Shown piece after piece: positions 44,218 through 57,560 of a DNA stretch of 64,000 bases. Numbering within the stretch: the stretch's first letter is position 1; every line of letters begins with the position of its first letter. A program made the translations under genes and the position numbers. Location of the stretch: contig JAAONU010000003.1 of the NCBI GenBank assembly GCA_012932295.1, forward strand, positions 27,328,361 through 27,392,360. Reading direction: 5' to 3'. Below the pieces are notes generated by a model, which made no database searches, was not told the origin of the DNA, and worked only from the letters and a program-made list of their open reading frames with translations. This DNA comes from Cyclina sinensis. Its lineage: Eukaryota; Mollusca; Bivalvia; Venerida; Veneridae.

Positions 44218-46562
44218 TTCTATTTTCATCATCCAAAAGGTCTTAAGCTTTGATATTGCCATGCAGCATAAGTCTATTTTCATCATACAAAAGGTCTTAA
44301 GCTTTGATATTGCCATGTAGCATAAGTCTATTTTCATCATCCAAAAAGTCTTAAGCTTTGATATTGCCATGCAGCATAAGTCTATTTTCATCATACAAAA
44401 AGTCTTAAGCTTTGATATTGCCATGCAGTATAAGTCTATTTTCATCATCCAAAAAGTCTTAAGCTTTGATATTGCCATGCAGCATAAGTCTATTTTCATC
44501 ATCCAAAAGGTCTTAAGCTTTGATATTGCCATGCAGCATAAGTCTATTTTCATCATACAAAAGGTCTTAAGCTTTGATATTGCCATGCAGCATAAGTCTA
44601 TTTTCATCATACAAAAGGTCTTAAGCTTTGATATTGCCATGCAGCATAAGTCTGTTTTCATCATCCAAAAGGTCTTAAGCTTTGATATTGCCATGCAGCA
44701 TAAGTCTATTTTCATCATACAAAAGGTCTTAAGCTTTGATATTGCCATGCAGCATAAGTCTGTTTTCATCATCCAAAAGGTCTTAAGCTTTGATATTGCC
44801 ATGCAGCATAAGTCTATTTTCATCATCCAAAAGGTCTTAAGCTTTGATATTGCCATGCAGTATAAGTCTATTTTCATCATCCAAAACGTCTTAAGCTTTG
44901 ATATTGCCATGCAGCATAAGTCTATTTTCATCATACAAAAGGTCTTAAGCTTTGATATTGCCATGCAGCATAAGTCTATTTACATCATCGAAAAGGTCTT
45001 AAGCTTTGATATTGCCATGCAGCATAAGTCTATTTTCATCATCCAAAAGGTCTTAAGCTTTGATATTGCCATGCAGCATAAGTCTATTTTCATCATACAA
45101 AAGGTCTTAAGCTTTGATATTGCCATGCAGCATAAGTCTATTTTCATCATACAAAAGGTCTTAAGCTTTGATATTGCCATGCAGCATAAGTCTGTTTTCA
45201 TCATCCAAAAGGTCTTAAGCTTTGATATTGCCATGCAGCATAAGTCTATTTACATCATCGAAAAGGTCTTAAGCTTTGATATTGCCATGCAGCATAAGTC
45301 TGTTTTCATCATCCAAAAGGTCTTAAGCTTTGATATTGCCATGCAGCATAAGTCTATTTTCATCATCCAAAAGGTCTTAAGCTTTGATATTGCCATGCAG
45401 TATAAGTCTATTTTCATCATCCAAAAGGTCTTAAGCTTTGATATTGCCATGCAGCATAAGTCTATTTTCATCATACAAAAGGTCTTAAGCTTTGATATTG
45501 CCATGCAGCATAAGTCTGTTTTCATCATCCAAAAGGTCTTAAGCTTTGATATTGCCATGCAGCATAAGTCTATTTTCATCATCCAAAAGGTCTTAAGCTT
45601 TGATATTGCCATGCAGTATAAGTCTATTTTCATCATCCAAAACGTCTTAAGCTTTGATATTGCCATGCAGCATAAGTCTATTTTCATCATACAAAAGGTC
45701 TTAAGCTTTGATATTGCCATGCAGCATAAGTCTATTTACATCATCGAAAAGGTCTTAAGCTTTGATATTGCCATGTAGCATAAGTCTATTTTCATCATAC
45801 AAAGGTCTTAAGCTTTGATTTTGCCATGCGCATGAGTCTGTTTTCATCATACAAAAGGTCTTAAGCTTTGATATTGCCATGCAGCATAAGTCTATTTTCA
45901 TCATAGAAAAGGTCTTAAGCTTTGATATTGCCATGCAGCATAAGTCTGTTTTCATCATACAAAAGGTCTTAAGCTTTGATATTGCCATGTAGCATAAGTC
46001 TATTTTCATTATACAAAAGGTCTTAAGCTTTGATATTGCCATGCAGCATAAGTCTATTTTCATCATACAAAGGTCTTAAGCTTTGATTTTGCCATGCGCA
46101 TAAGTCTGTTTTCATCATACAAAAGGTCTTAAGCTTTGATATTGCCATGCAGCAAAAGTCTATTTTCATCATACAAAAGGTCTTAAGCTTTGATATTGCC
46201 ATGCAGCATAAGTCTGTTTTCATCATCCAAAAGGTCTTAAGCTTTGATATTGCCATGCAGCATAGGTCTGTTTACATCATCCAAAAGGTCTTAAGCTTTG
46301 ATATTGCCATGCAGCATAAGTCTATTTTCATCATCCAAAAGGTCTTAAGCTTTGATATTGCCATGCAGCATAGGTCTGTTTACATCATCCAAAAGGTCTT
46401 AAGCTTTGATATTGCCATGCAGCATAGGTCTGTTTACATCATCCAAAAGGTCTTAAGCTTTGATATTGCCATGCAGCATAAGTCTATTTACATCATCCAA
46501 AAGGTCTTAAGCTTTGATATTGCCATGCAGCATAAGTCTCTTTACATCATCCAAAAGGTCTT
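44218..46562. repeat. 54-bp satellite, about 43 copies
   Basis: The unit contains CATAAGTCTATTTTCATCAT, CCAAAAGGTCTTAAGCTTTG and ATATTGCCATGCAG. Because 54 is divisible by three and the unit lacks stops in one frame on each strand, long open frames appear on both strands (18-residue repeats of the MQHKSIFIIQKVLSFDIA kind on plus and MAISKLKTFWMMKIDLCC on minus). Two units are truncated (near 45800 and 46068), breaking those frames. The flank at 46640-46670 (GGGTCATGGTGGCCCTTTTG) is the end of a TTAGCTCACC-type element, so the satellite probably grew inside one. Confidence 0.9.
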
Positions 46563-46679
46563 GCAGCATTTTTTAGTTCTTTCCTATATTTTGATGGTAA
46601 GTCCATGCATTGCACTTGTCATTTTCAGTTAAACTCAGGTTAGTGCTTCAGGGTCATGGTGGCCCTTTTGTTTAGACAG

Positions 46680-47405
46680 TAAGTGCACCAGAACAAATAT
46701 TCAGTCAGTAATTTTTGCCCTGTTACGTGATGTAGTCATTAAAGTTGTAGTGGGGTATATACAGACACAAGTTCTTGGATTTAGAAAAAAACAACTTCAT
46801 TATCTTTCAAAAAGGATTATAATTATCTTTTAAAAATCCCACTATTCTATAAAAACCTTCCTTTTATAAAGCTCTATTTTCTATAAGGTGTGCTCTCAAA
46901 TGATATAGGTATAGCACAGATGGTTGCAATCTTTTCCAATAATCTTTGAATTAATTTTTGTTTCTTCTAAGTTTTTGTTCTTTTACTACTTAAATTTTAT
47001 TTAGCATTTTAATAAGACTAGTGCATGAAATATATTGGACAGTCTGTACTACAGACTCTGTTGTATACATTTTAAAGGATTGTACATTTTATTGGTATTC
47101 AATGGCTGTTGCCATTAATATTTTATTGCAGAGAATTTATTATTGCTCTCTCGGAGTCTTTTCATTTAGCTGCATGTTGGGCATTTAGATATACACTCGT
47201 CAAACCATTTGTCTGTTTTACTGAAACCTTTTCTTACTCCTGGCTACTTTGCCAGCTGACCTAGGGTTACCAGACTTAATGAAGATGTTTATTGCAATGA
47301 GAAAATATATTGCCAAAATAAATTGAACTTGATTCAGTCATTTTATTCTATTGGGTATTTACGTTGATGTTTAGATTTTATCTGATTCAACTGAACTGTA
47401 AATTA
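46680..47405. other. Intergenic, no supported gene
   Basis: AT-rich unique sequence. No exon, RNA gene or repeat array seen. Confidence 0.5.
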
Positions 47406-47410
47406 CAGAC

Positions 47411-47650
47411 TTTTGTCATAGTTCTGCCATGCATTTTGATTATATCCTTAGGATGTTTCTAAGTACCACTTTTGTCATAGTTCTGCCATGCATTTTGATT
47501 ATATCCTTAGGATGTTTCTAAGTACCACTTTTGTCATAGTTCTGCCATGGATTTTGATTATATCCTTAGGATGTTTCTAAGTACCACTTTTGTCATAGTT
47601 CTGCCATGGATTTTGATTATATCCTTAGGATGTTTCTAAGTACGACTATT
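47411..47650. repeat. 59-bp tandem repeat, 4 copies
   Basis: The unit ACTTTTGTCATAGTTCTGCC followed by ATGCATTTTGATTATATCC and TTAGGATGTTTCTAAGTACC occurs four times, with a C/G change in the middle (CATGCATT against CATGGATT). Confidence 0.9.
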
Positions 47651-47839
47651 GTCTTAAAAGTATTTTACCCCACTACCATATTCAAGTGTTATTGGTTTGA
47701 GAGTGGTCACTGTTCTGACTTTATTTGGGAAAGTTGCTAGTTTCATAGAAGTTAATACTGCCCATGCATGTTGTAGTATCCTGCATTTCTTATTTACCTG
47801 TTTGAATTAATTAATAAACAAAACCATTGCCTGTATGAC

Positions 47840-48010
47840 CCCCCCCCTCCCCTCCCAGCAGAGTTTAGTTATTTAGGTTGTGGGGAATAGTGCAAGACTC
47901 AGTGTGTAGCACTAATACATGGGAACTCAGTTTAATGTCTCAGTCGGGGATGAAACTCACAACCCCTGGATTAATAGTCCAGCGTATTTCATGTGGACAT
48001 CTGATCTGCT
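47840..48010 (-). repeat. Degenerate tRNA-derived SINE fragment
   Basis: On plus it reads GGAATAGTGCAAGACTCAGT, then CAGTCGGGGATGAAACTCAC and CCAGCGTATTTCATGTGGAC, which is a decayed minus-strand copy of the SINE at 2008-2250 with an internal deletion. Confidence 0.6.
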
Positions 48011-50130
48011 GCTGTGTATTCTTCCATGGACTACATTTATGCAGCAAGTTGAAGTCTTGTCTCTCATTAATAAAATTGCTGTTTGGATACAATGTTAATT
48101 TACTTATACCTTTAAGAATATGTCCGAGCAATCCACCAATGATAATATTTAAGATCTAGGCAGCTGTAACTTGGTCAGTCTGAACACAGAATCTTGGTTC
48201 ATTAGCAAATGGTTTAGTTTGTTTTGATCTGTCTTCCTGTGTGTGCCACCTTTTGTCAGCCATCTCTGCATTGTTTATGAATGTATGATAATTGTACTCT
48301 ATAGGGACAGTACTGTTTTGATCTCCCCAGTAATTGTTTGTCCAACCATTTTCTAGGTCATTTGTAAATCCTGAACATTTATGTCAATGCATTTCATTTG
48401 AAATTTTTTAAATCTTTAAAACAATGTTCAAAACTGTTTCATGCCATTCTTTAGCTTTGTATAATGTATGCATGTAGATTTGCAGCTGAAAAACAATGTT
48501 CTGTAAGATTTTACAACAATTATGACAAGCTGTGTGCATCAACTGTCATAACTTTTGCTTTAAACAGCATCTCTAAAGCAGTTTGTCAGAGTTGATCAAA
48601 CTTGGCTGGAATGGTTATTGCATTATGACCTGGGGTCACTGTTTGCCCCATCAAATAGATCACATGTTGTACATAGAAATATAAAGGAAAATGTTTAAAA
48701 TTCTTCTTGTATGAAACCACAAGGCCTGAAGTTCAAACATTTTATACAAGACATTGTCCAATGGACCTCCACCAAGACTGTTCAAAATTTGCCCTAGGGG
48801 TAATTTTGGCTCCACTCTTGGGGATCAGATGTTTTACATGATTATGCTTTTATAGACAAAGTCTTTGAACACTTCTTGTAAGAAAGCATTTGGCTGAGAT
48901 TCTGAAATTTGGCATAAAGTATTATTGTCCATTGTCATGATTGTCTACACCACAGAGGTCACAATTTTTATTTAAAAAAAATATTAGAATCTTGAAAAAT
49001 TGTTTTGTCTGAAACCAGAAGGCCCTGAGTTTTAAACTTTTGCACAAAGCATTGCCTAGTCAACCTTTACCAAGATTGTTCAGACTTAGCCCCAGGGGCA
49101 ACATCTTTTACATGGAAATATAATAGGAAAATATTTAAATCTCTTCTTGTGTTCTGAAATTTGGCATGAAGCATTGCCTAGTAGACCTCTACCAAGATTG
49201 TTCAAATTTTGTCCCTCGGGTTATTGTTTTGGCTCCACCCAGGGAGTCAGATGTATTTATTTGACATGTATAGACAAAATCTAGAATTTCTTGTCAGTAG
49301 CTTCTTAAATTCAGCATGCAGCATTGTCTAGAACTTTCTTTTATTTTGATAATAAATCCATCTTATTTCAGCTGTTAATCCAGGTGATCCTCTCTTGTCA
49401 GGTTTGGATTTATTCCTGCTGTCAGGGCTTTTGATGTATACTGAAACAGAAAAAAAAACATCTCTACAGTTTTGCAGAGATAGATAACACAAGTGTATTG
49501 TTTTGAATAAGTGATTGTCATATGCAATATATATATATAAGAAATGTGCATGTATAGATAACCAAAGTAGTCGCAGCACTTTATATTAACCTTTATATAG
49601 TTGTTTTGATCTACATTATATTACAGTTTGCTTTTATCAGTTGATATATTTACAGGTTTTATACATGGCAGGATATGTTTTCATGCTTTATGGTTTATCA
49701 GTTGCAACTGTATGATATTAAATTTATTTACTATGTTGAAATATTTGTCGACTTTTTTTTAAAAATGAGGTTCCTCTAATGCAGTTTATTGCCTTTGACA
49801 TTGAGTTTTGCTACCTTCTTTGTACTCAAGATTGTTTTTTTCTTAAAAACTGCTGAGTATTTTATGAAAGCAGAAATGATCTAAGTTCTGTTGAATAAAG
49901 AAGCAGAGGTAATCTTTTCTAGTTCACTTCTTGAATCTCGACCTTCAAAATGAAAGAAAATAGATAAAACTCTCCAAGTCCTGGTGTTATCAGAGCATTT
50001 TTAAAGGTCCTGGCTAAATAAATTTTTCTTTACATGTGTTTTTCATTTGATATTTAAAATTTTGATAATCTGATAATTTGGCAGTAAGTGTTGGTCGCTT
50101 TGTTCATACTCCTCATCTTTACTGATAGTT
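48011..50130. repeat. Intergenic with decayed TTAGCTCACC-family fragments
   Basis: Between about 48600 and 49320 phrases such as GAAACCACAAGGCCTGAAGT and ACCTCTACCAAGATTGTTCA show an old copy of the family. The remainder is AT-rich. No gene supported. Confidence 0.5.
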
Positions 50131-50133
50131 TAG

Positions 50134-50325
50134 TCTGAGGAACCTACATTGTCACATGTGCTTTAACCTGAGGAACCTACATTGTCACGTGCTTTAACCT
50201 GAGGAACCTACATTGTCACATGTGCTTTAACCTGAGGAACCTACATTGTCACATGTGCTTTAACCTGAGGAACCTACATTGTTCCATGTGCTTTAACCTG
50301 AGGAACCTACATTGTCACATGTGCA
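50134..50325. repeat. 33-bp tandem repeat, 6 copies
   Basis: TGAGGAACCTACATTGTCAC plus ATGTGCTTTAACC repeats six times; one copy lost two bases and one has TTCC in place of TCAC. Confidence 0.9.
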
Positions 50326-51149
50326 ACACCGTTTTAAGGTACATTTTGGAAGGCACCCATAGTAGTGTTAACAGTGTTTGAATTACTACACAGGTCTTTG
50401 TTTAGAAAATTCTCATTACACCATCAGAAATTAAAGTACTAAATGAAAAAAAATACATTAAAACGATAACAAGATTAAAACAAGTGTTGAGAAAACCAAA
50501 TTTAAAATAGTTTCATCTCTCGCCATGTTCTCACCATGTAGTGGGGAGACACTGACTTTACTGACTGTCACAAACTTTGTCCAGGCAATTCCTCTGACAC
50601 CTGTTTGTAGATTTCAACCGGACTTCATCATATTGAGTGACATGCTTAGTTGAAGCATTATCTAGTGATACTGTACCAAGATCATTCAAATTATGTCCTT
50701 GGTTATTATGATTACTGGCTCCTCCCCACTGGCGATCATTGAAAAGGCACTAGGGAATATACTTAACATAATTTGATGCTTATTTAATTATCATTATAAA
50801 ACCTACAGTAAAATGAAGTATAGGTCTTTTCTGAAATGGAACTATTACCCGAAGATGACTTGTTGAAATTTTATTGAAATGTGCTACCGAAAACACCGGA
50901 GGGTAAAAAATGAAATTCACAAATTCAATACCTAGTATGCTCCCCATGAATGTGGGACTTTATGTACCACTTTTGACCCCTTTATGTACCACATATAGGT
51001 TATACGTGGGATGATCGGGAAGTTCGTAGACTTTCTTATAGCGTCATTATTATTTGTCGCATTACTATAAAACTTTAAATAAACATTGATTAACCTTTTC
51101 TCACAAGCGTGCATTTGCAAAACATGCACTGCTTTGAATTTGAATAATA

Positions 51150-51838
51150 AAAATCAAATAAATGAACGCACCAGAGGTCACATTTTTGCTTCTATCATTG
51201 TAAAGCTTGTTTTGAATGTTTGCCTTGGTGATCCATCTGTTGAGTTCAAAACTGGATCATGTCCGTTTTAAAACTAGGTCAACAGCCTAAATAGAAATTT
51301 TATCTAATCTTCGTGAAATTTGCACTGAACGTTTTTCTTGATCAACCTTGAGGTCAATGGAAAATCTCGTGAGCACGCTATTTTGAACACGCACGTCATT
51401 GCTTCAGTCTTCATCATGCTTACTCGTAATATTGATGTCTATCCAACAAGATTGAACTCGATCATGTCCGTTCAAAAACTAGGTCACCTAGTCCAAATCA
51501 AAGGGAGACTTTGTTCTCACTCAAGAGGCCATTTTTTTGACTCGGTTATCTTGAATGTTTGTTTATTCTGATGATCTCTTGAATAATTTTGAAACTGTTT
51601 CACATTGGGCCAACAACCATGTCACCGTCTCAGATCAATGGAAAACCTTATGAACACTTTGGAGGTCATATGTTTTCAACGAATTGCCATCAAACTTTTT
51701 CAGATTTTCTGTTTTGATGATTTCTAGGATAGCCTTGAAACTGTGTCACCAAGGTAACCAGTTGAGATAAGTGGAAATCCTTGCGAAGTCTCTATAGGTC
51801 ACTTTTCCTACCTAATCGCATTGAAACTAGGCCAGATT
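51150..51838. repeat. Old tandem repeat remnants
   Basis: Four or five diverged units of roughly 180 bases carry AGGTCAC, a TTGAATGTTTG-type phrase and AAACTAGGTCA. They resemble the 144-bp units at 37735-39050 and directly precede another TTAGCTCACC element. Confidence 0.5.
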
Positions 51839-52838
51839 TTTAGCTCACCTGAGCACAAATTGCTCAAAGGTGAGCTTTTGGGATCATTGATTGTCCGGCG
51901 TCCTTTGGCGTGCATCATGCGTCGTTAACAATTTGACTTGAACAACTTCTCCTCTTAAACCGCTAAACCAACTTTGATGAAACATGCGTAGGATATTCCT
52001 TGCATGAAGCTCTACCAAAGTTGTTCAAAATTGAATTCCATCAAAAACTCTGGTTGCTGTGGCAACTGAAATGAAAAACTTTAAAAATCTTCTTATCTGA
52101 AATGACAAGACCCTGAGCCTTAAGATTTGGTATGTAGCATTGTCTAGTAGACCTCTACCAAGTTTGTTCAGATTATAACTTTTGGGTCAAATTTGGCCCC
52201 ACCCGGGAGTCAATTGATTTTACATAGGCTTATATAAGGACAACTTTGAAAATCTGCTTGTCTGAAACCACAAGGCTCTGAGCCTTAAGATTTGGTACGT
52301 AGCACTGTCTAGTGGACCTCTACCAAGTGTGTTCAAAAAAGCCCTTGGGGTCAAATTTGGCCCTGCCCCGGGGGTCAGTTGATTTTACATGGGCTTATAT
52401 AGACAAAACTTTGAAAAACTTATTGTCTGAAACGACAAGGCCCTGAGCCTTAAGATTTGGTATGTAGCATTGTCTAGTGGACCTCTACCAAGTTTGTTCA
52501 AATTATTTCGCTGGGGTCAAATTTAGCCCTGCACCGGGGGTCAATTGATTTTACATGGGCTGATATAGGCAAAACTTAAAAAAAATATTCCTGTCTGAAA
52601 CCACAAAGCCTAGAATTTAGATATTTTTTATGGAGCATCAGCTAGATGTCATCTACCAAGTTTGTTAAAAATTATGCCCCTTGAGTGAAAATTAGCTCTA
52701 CCCTGGGAATCACTGGAATTCATATACTAGTAGATTTATATAGGGAGAATCTTAAAAAACATTTGATGTTTGCCCAACAGCAGACCCAAAGGCAAAGTAT
52801 TCAGGTGAGCGATCTAGGGTCATCATGGCCCTCTTGTT
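51837..52838. mobile_element. TTAGCTCACC element, third copy, about 1 kb
   Basis: It runs from TTTTTAGCTCACCTGAGCAC to AGGTGAGCGATCTAGGGTCA and CATGGCCCTCTTGTTAG. It has four or five internal units with TTAAGATTTGGTATGTAGCA and CCTCTACCAAGTTTGTTCA. It shows the family's full length when no other copy is inserted. Confidence 0.75.
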
Positions 52839-52839
52839 A

Positions 52840-54977
52840 GTACGTATGAAATATGATTTCAAACACTAAAAGTATTCAATTGATTTTAATATAGCAATAT
52901 TCGTTAAGATGGATGATGAAAAATAGGATTGCTGTTACCGCCTGAAACATGTTTCTTTCGATATCCTGCGTCCGAATACTTTTCATTACGTGATAATGTT
53001 TGTGTACTAATTTTTTTTCACGCTAGTAGAACTTATATTGTTTTAGATAAAGCAATGCAAAATATGTAAATTGGACTGCACTACGGGTGTTAAGAATATG
53101 GCTGAGATGCAATAAAAATCTAAACATGTAATAAATAGTCATACCCGGCATCCTAGAAAAACCTGGACTGGACTCGTGGACTGGTAGTCATACCCAACGG
53201 CAAAGCACATGTACATGTTTCTATAAACAAACGTGTCCAGATTTGTTATTTGATCATCCCTCGTTCTAATCATTTACGATCCCCCTTTCTTTCTTATTCA
53301 GCTGATGTGAAACAGGCCCCAAATTTAGCTCACAACGTGACTAAATAGGACCTACGATTTTCACTGGCATTCATCTCGACATGATACTCGCTAGAAAACA
53401 TTCACAATATGACAAGCAGAATAATGATCTTTTGCGTCATAACAAATGATAATTACTGAAATAAATGATTTTGTGATGCAACAGCTTTAGATACGGGACC
53501 AAATGTTAACCTAGTTTATGGTTAACTATATAAGTTATTATTTTCTCCCTGACTTCGTTCGTCCGAAAATAGATTAATTGCTTTTCTAAACCTCAGCAAT
53601 GATCTTAAACAAAAACATAAAACTCAAAACGTATTTTGACAAAGAATGCAAGATTCAGTACAATTTATTCATAAAACACCTAAACAACCTACAATTAATT
53701 CGTGGAAATAAACACTAGAAACATAATACTATGACAAGTACGCAAGTCCATTTGTTACTACGACGCAAGTCCGTATTCCTTTTAACGTTTAGAGATGAAC
53801 AAATATTATACTTTTTTTCATCAGCTTTGCATTTTAGCAGAAGAAAATGAAATTAGAAATATTATAGCAATTTCTTACATTCGTTTGCTGTCGCGTTGTT
53901 TTTTTTTTCTCAAAAGCATTATCAGTCTTTGCAAACATGGAGCTTTACACATTAACCTTAAATGTTGTAAAATAAAAGTTTGCTTTTCTTTATGTAAAAC
54001 TCCTTTGCTGTAAATACCCAAAGCATGTTTTATGTGTCTGTGAATTCTGTTGAGATTTGACCAAAGGCAGTATCTCACAATACACCTTCGAAAAACAATG
54101 TATGGAAACATTAAGTGATCAAGTAACACTGCGTTTATTCATTTCGTCAAAGACAATAAAACTAAAATCCTTTATTATTATCATCAATCTAGAGTAGAAG
54201 GAAAGCTTCCATACTAGCAATTAGTGAAGGAATACACGCCCAGGAGTATCTTTTTTTTAGATATATGAAGTAGAGGATAAGTTCTAAAGAGGATATTTTT
54301 TATATAGAATTAATGAATAATTGAAGGTTATGGATCTTAATTTATCGGTTTAATAAACATACTAAATGAAGAGGGGACTAATTTATAGACATTCTAAACA
54401 ATGGAAAATTTGATCCCAGATTGAAATTTATTCTGCCTTTCCACAGAAACTGTTTTACCTTGTATTTGAAAGCTTTGTGAATACTTAATACAATGTTTCA
54501 TACTGAGTCAATATAGTAATCAGATCTTGCTGAAAAAGGGAGCGAGAAAAAAAGCGGCATTATTGAAATCAAAGCACTGAAGATACTGCTGGCAGCATAA
54601 GTTTGATAGGAATTATGAATTAATTAATTAATTATTTTTTTTTTACTTAAGTACCCCAAATCAAAACCAATCATAGTAAGCCACATCTATTTTATCATTA
54701 AGTATTAATGCACACACCGGTTTTTGTCAGGTCAGTGATCACATACTCGGACAAAAAATCTTGCAAATATTTTTAATTCATATATTTTATGAAAAAGGAG
54801 CAAGGCATTTGATATTCCTATAATTCTGTCAGTCTAATTTTGACGGTTTTTGAGCCAGAAAAGATGGTTTTGCACGATACTTAGCATTATAATCTGTAAA
54901 TTTTGCTCCAGCTTGTTATGCTACTGAGTTCTACTGAAAGGTTGTTTAAATTTATAAGTAAATGTAAAGAAATTAAG

Positions 54978-55012
<35 letters not shown>

Positions 55013-56450
55013 AAAAAAGCCCCGCAACACCCCCCCCCCCCTCCAACACCCCCACCCCCAAAAAAGCCATGCGTTTTACATATCGCATTAACCACCTATA
55101 CCCTAAAGAGATTCCGAGGGTTATTCATTTAAATTAACTTTTCCAAAAAATATCAGACTCGAATATCTGTTGTAAAGCTTTCAAAAAAAGATAAAACAGA
55201 TGTAAAAAGTAACAGACTATGAATTTTATACTTTTTAAGATTAAAACATTGGCAATTTGATGCTTCTTCTTATAAAATTTAGCGTTACTGGCTAAGCCTA
55301 TTGTATATCACCACTGCGGCTGCCGTGCAACACTTTGCGAACACTTTTTGGCCAATTCATTTGGTTATGTGGGGCAGCCGCAAGATCTGCGTACAAAATT
55401 TCCAAGTCGCAGGGTGAGCGCAGATGGAGAACAGATGAAAAGCTGTGTGCAAACAACTACATGTATATTGAAACAGTGATAATATTTTACATGTTAATGT
55501 AGTTTTTGTGTGTGTAAATTTAAGGACTAATTAGTCAGAAAATATGATATGATAAAAACCGGAGATTATCGATTCCATGGCATCTTCGTGATATTGTGGT
55601 CAACGTAAATGAAGAGAATTTCTTCAGTGTATGTAATATTAGTTAATGATGTTCAGGAAATCGGTCTGTCTGTCGCAGTAGTATTCGTTGAAATACGCAT
55701 ACCATAATTATAGTGATGTGAAACAAGGAAAATTCAAATGGAATAGAGTCCATTTGAGTGTACAATCAAAACATAGAATTACATAATATTGGATAACACC
55801 AACCCCGCTCCAATTGTACATATAGGAATATAATACTGGCAATTTTCCGTACAGAAAAGTTATCTAAATAGAAAAATGGCGTTAGGTCGTGTTGACGTAA
55901 AAAGAAGTTATTTGAATCTGATTTATGACTAGAACTTTCAAAAGATTCTGTGTCTCAGTGTAAATTTACTTATTGATTTAAGGTATTCATTTGAGATAAT
56001 TATTATAAGAAAAATAATAAAAACAGATAAAACAGTGTGAGTTTATTATGAGACATTCTTGGAAACAGAGGAAAAGGCGAAATTTATTGAAATTAAAGTT
56101 GACTAAAGGTAGTACAAATTATCTTCTCTACTGACGTATACCTGCACCGAGCCTGTAAACTCTAGCAAACATTTGTCCCCTCAACCTGTCCTCGTTTTAA
56201 AATTATTTGGGGTAACTTTATGTCACGAACAGCCTTAGATCTGTCCACTTCCTCAAGCTTGTGAATCCTGCCCTACAGTATGATATTTTAACAATGGAAA
56301 TGACTGGTAGATGATTCAAGTTTTCCTCCTGGTCTACAGCAAAACTTAAGAACACATTTCAAACTCCGCCTTTTACGAGTGAGAGACATTAACAAACATA
56401 CGAATAGCAAAGTAGAGTCTGTTGATGCAAATAAATGAACTCTTCATTGA
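52840..56450. other. Intergenic, no supported gene
   Basis: A (CA)n tract at 54979-55009 is followed by C-rich runs to about 55063. Open frames here are short and biased by AT-rich sequence; none shows a domain or a neighbouring splice pattern. Confidence 0.5.
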
Positions 56451-56452
56451 GT

Positions 56453-57530
56453 GTCTTTATTCATAGACCTACTCTTTATTCCATGGAGCCAGTCTTTATT
56501 CCATGGAGCTACTCTTTATTCCATGATTCCATGGAGCTACTCGTTATTCATGGAGCTACTCTTTATTCCATGGAGCTACTCTTTATTCCATGGAGCTACT
56601 CTTTATTCATGGAGCTACTCTTTATTCCATGGAGCTACTCTTTATTCCATGGAGCTACTCTTTATTCATGGAGCTACTCTTTATTCATGGAGCCAGTCTT
56701 TATTCGATGGAGCTACTCTTTATTCATGGAGCTACTCTTTATTCCATGGAGCTACTCTTTATTCCATGAAGCTTCTCTTTATTCCATGGAGCTACTCTTT
56801 ATTCCATGGAGCTACTCTTTATTCATGGAGCTACTCTTTATTCCATGGAGCTACTCTTTTTTTCCATGGAGCTACTCTTTATTCATGGAGCTACTCTTTA
56901 TTCATGGAGCCAGTCTTTATTCCATGGAGCTACTCTTTATTCATAAAGCTACTCTTTATTCCATGGAGCTACTCTTTATTCATGGAACTACTCTTTATTC
57001 CATGGAGCTACTTTTTATTCCATGGAGCTACTCTTTATTCCATGAAGCTACACTTTATTCCATGGAGCTACTCTTTATTCCATGGAGCTACTCTTTATTC
57101 ATGGAGCTAGTCTTTATTCCATGGAGCTACTCTTTATTCATAAAGCTACTCTTTATTCCATGGAGCTACTCTTTATTCATGGAGCTACTCTTTATTCCAT
57201 GGAGCTACTCTTTATTCCATGAAGCTACTCTTTATTCCATGGAGCTACTCTTTATTCATGGAGCTACTCTTTATTCCATGGAGCTACTCTTTATTTATGA
57301 AGCTACTCTTTATTCCCTGGAGGTACTCTTTATTCATGGAGCTACTCTTTATTCCATGGAGCTACTCTTTATTTATGAAGCTACTCTTTATTCCCTGGAG
57401 GTGCTCTTTATTCCATGGAGCCACTCTTTACTCATTGAGCTACTCTTTATTCAGGGAGCTTCTCTTTATTCATGGAACTACTCTTTATTCATGGAGCTAT
57501 TCTTTATTCATGAAGCTACTCTTTCATTCT
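56453..57530. repeat. 19/20-bp minisatellite, about 55 copies
   Basis: The unit is CTTTATTCCATGGAGCTACT (20) or the same with one C lost (19). Because both lengths mix, reading frames cycle and long stop-free frames arise by composition (for example 56435-57541). A few variants (GAGCCAGT, AAAGCTACT, CCTGGAGGTA) are shared by neighbouring units. Confidence 0.9.
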
Positions 57531-57560
57531 TTCCTTTGTGAAGTAACAGTATTATCATGA

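Noticed and set aside
44369..45778. 469-residue repeat protein on plus, and similar frames on minus
   Set aside because: Both strands are open because of the 54-bp unit; truncated units break the frames and there is no flanking gene structure.
44215..46670. A CRISPR array
   Set aside because: Repeats are contiguous without unique spacers and the DNA is animal nuclear sequence.
56435..57541. 368-residue repeat protein
   Set aside because: Frames arise from a 19/20-bp minisatellite lacking stops; two frames are open at once.
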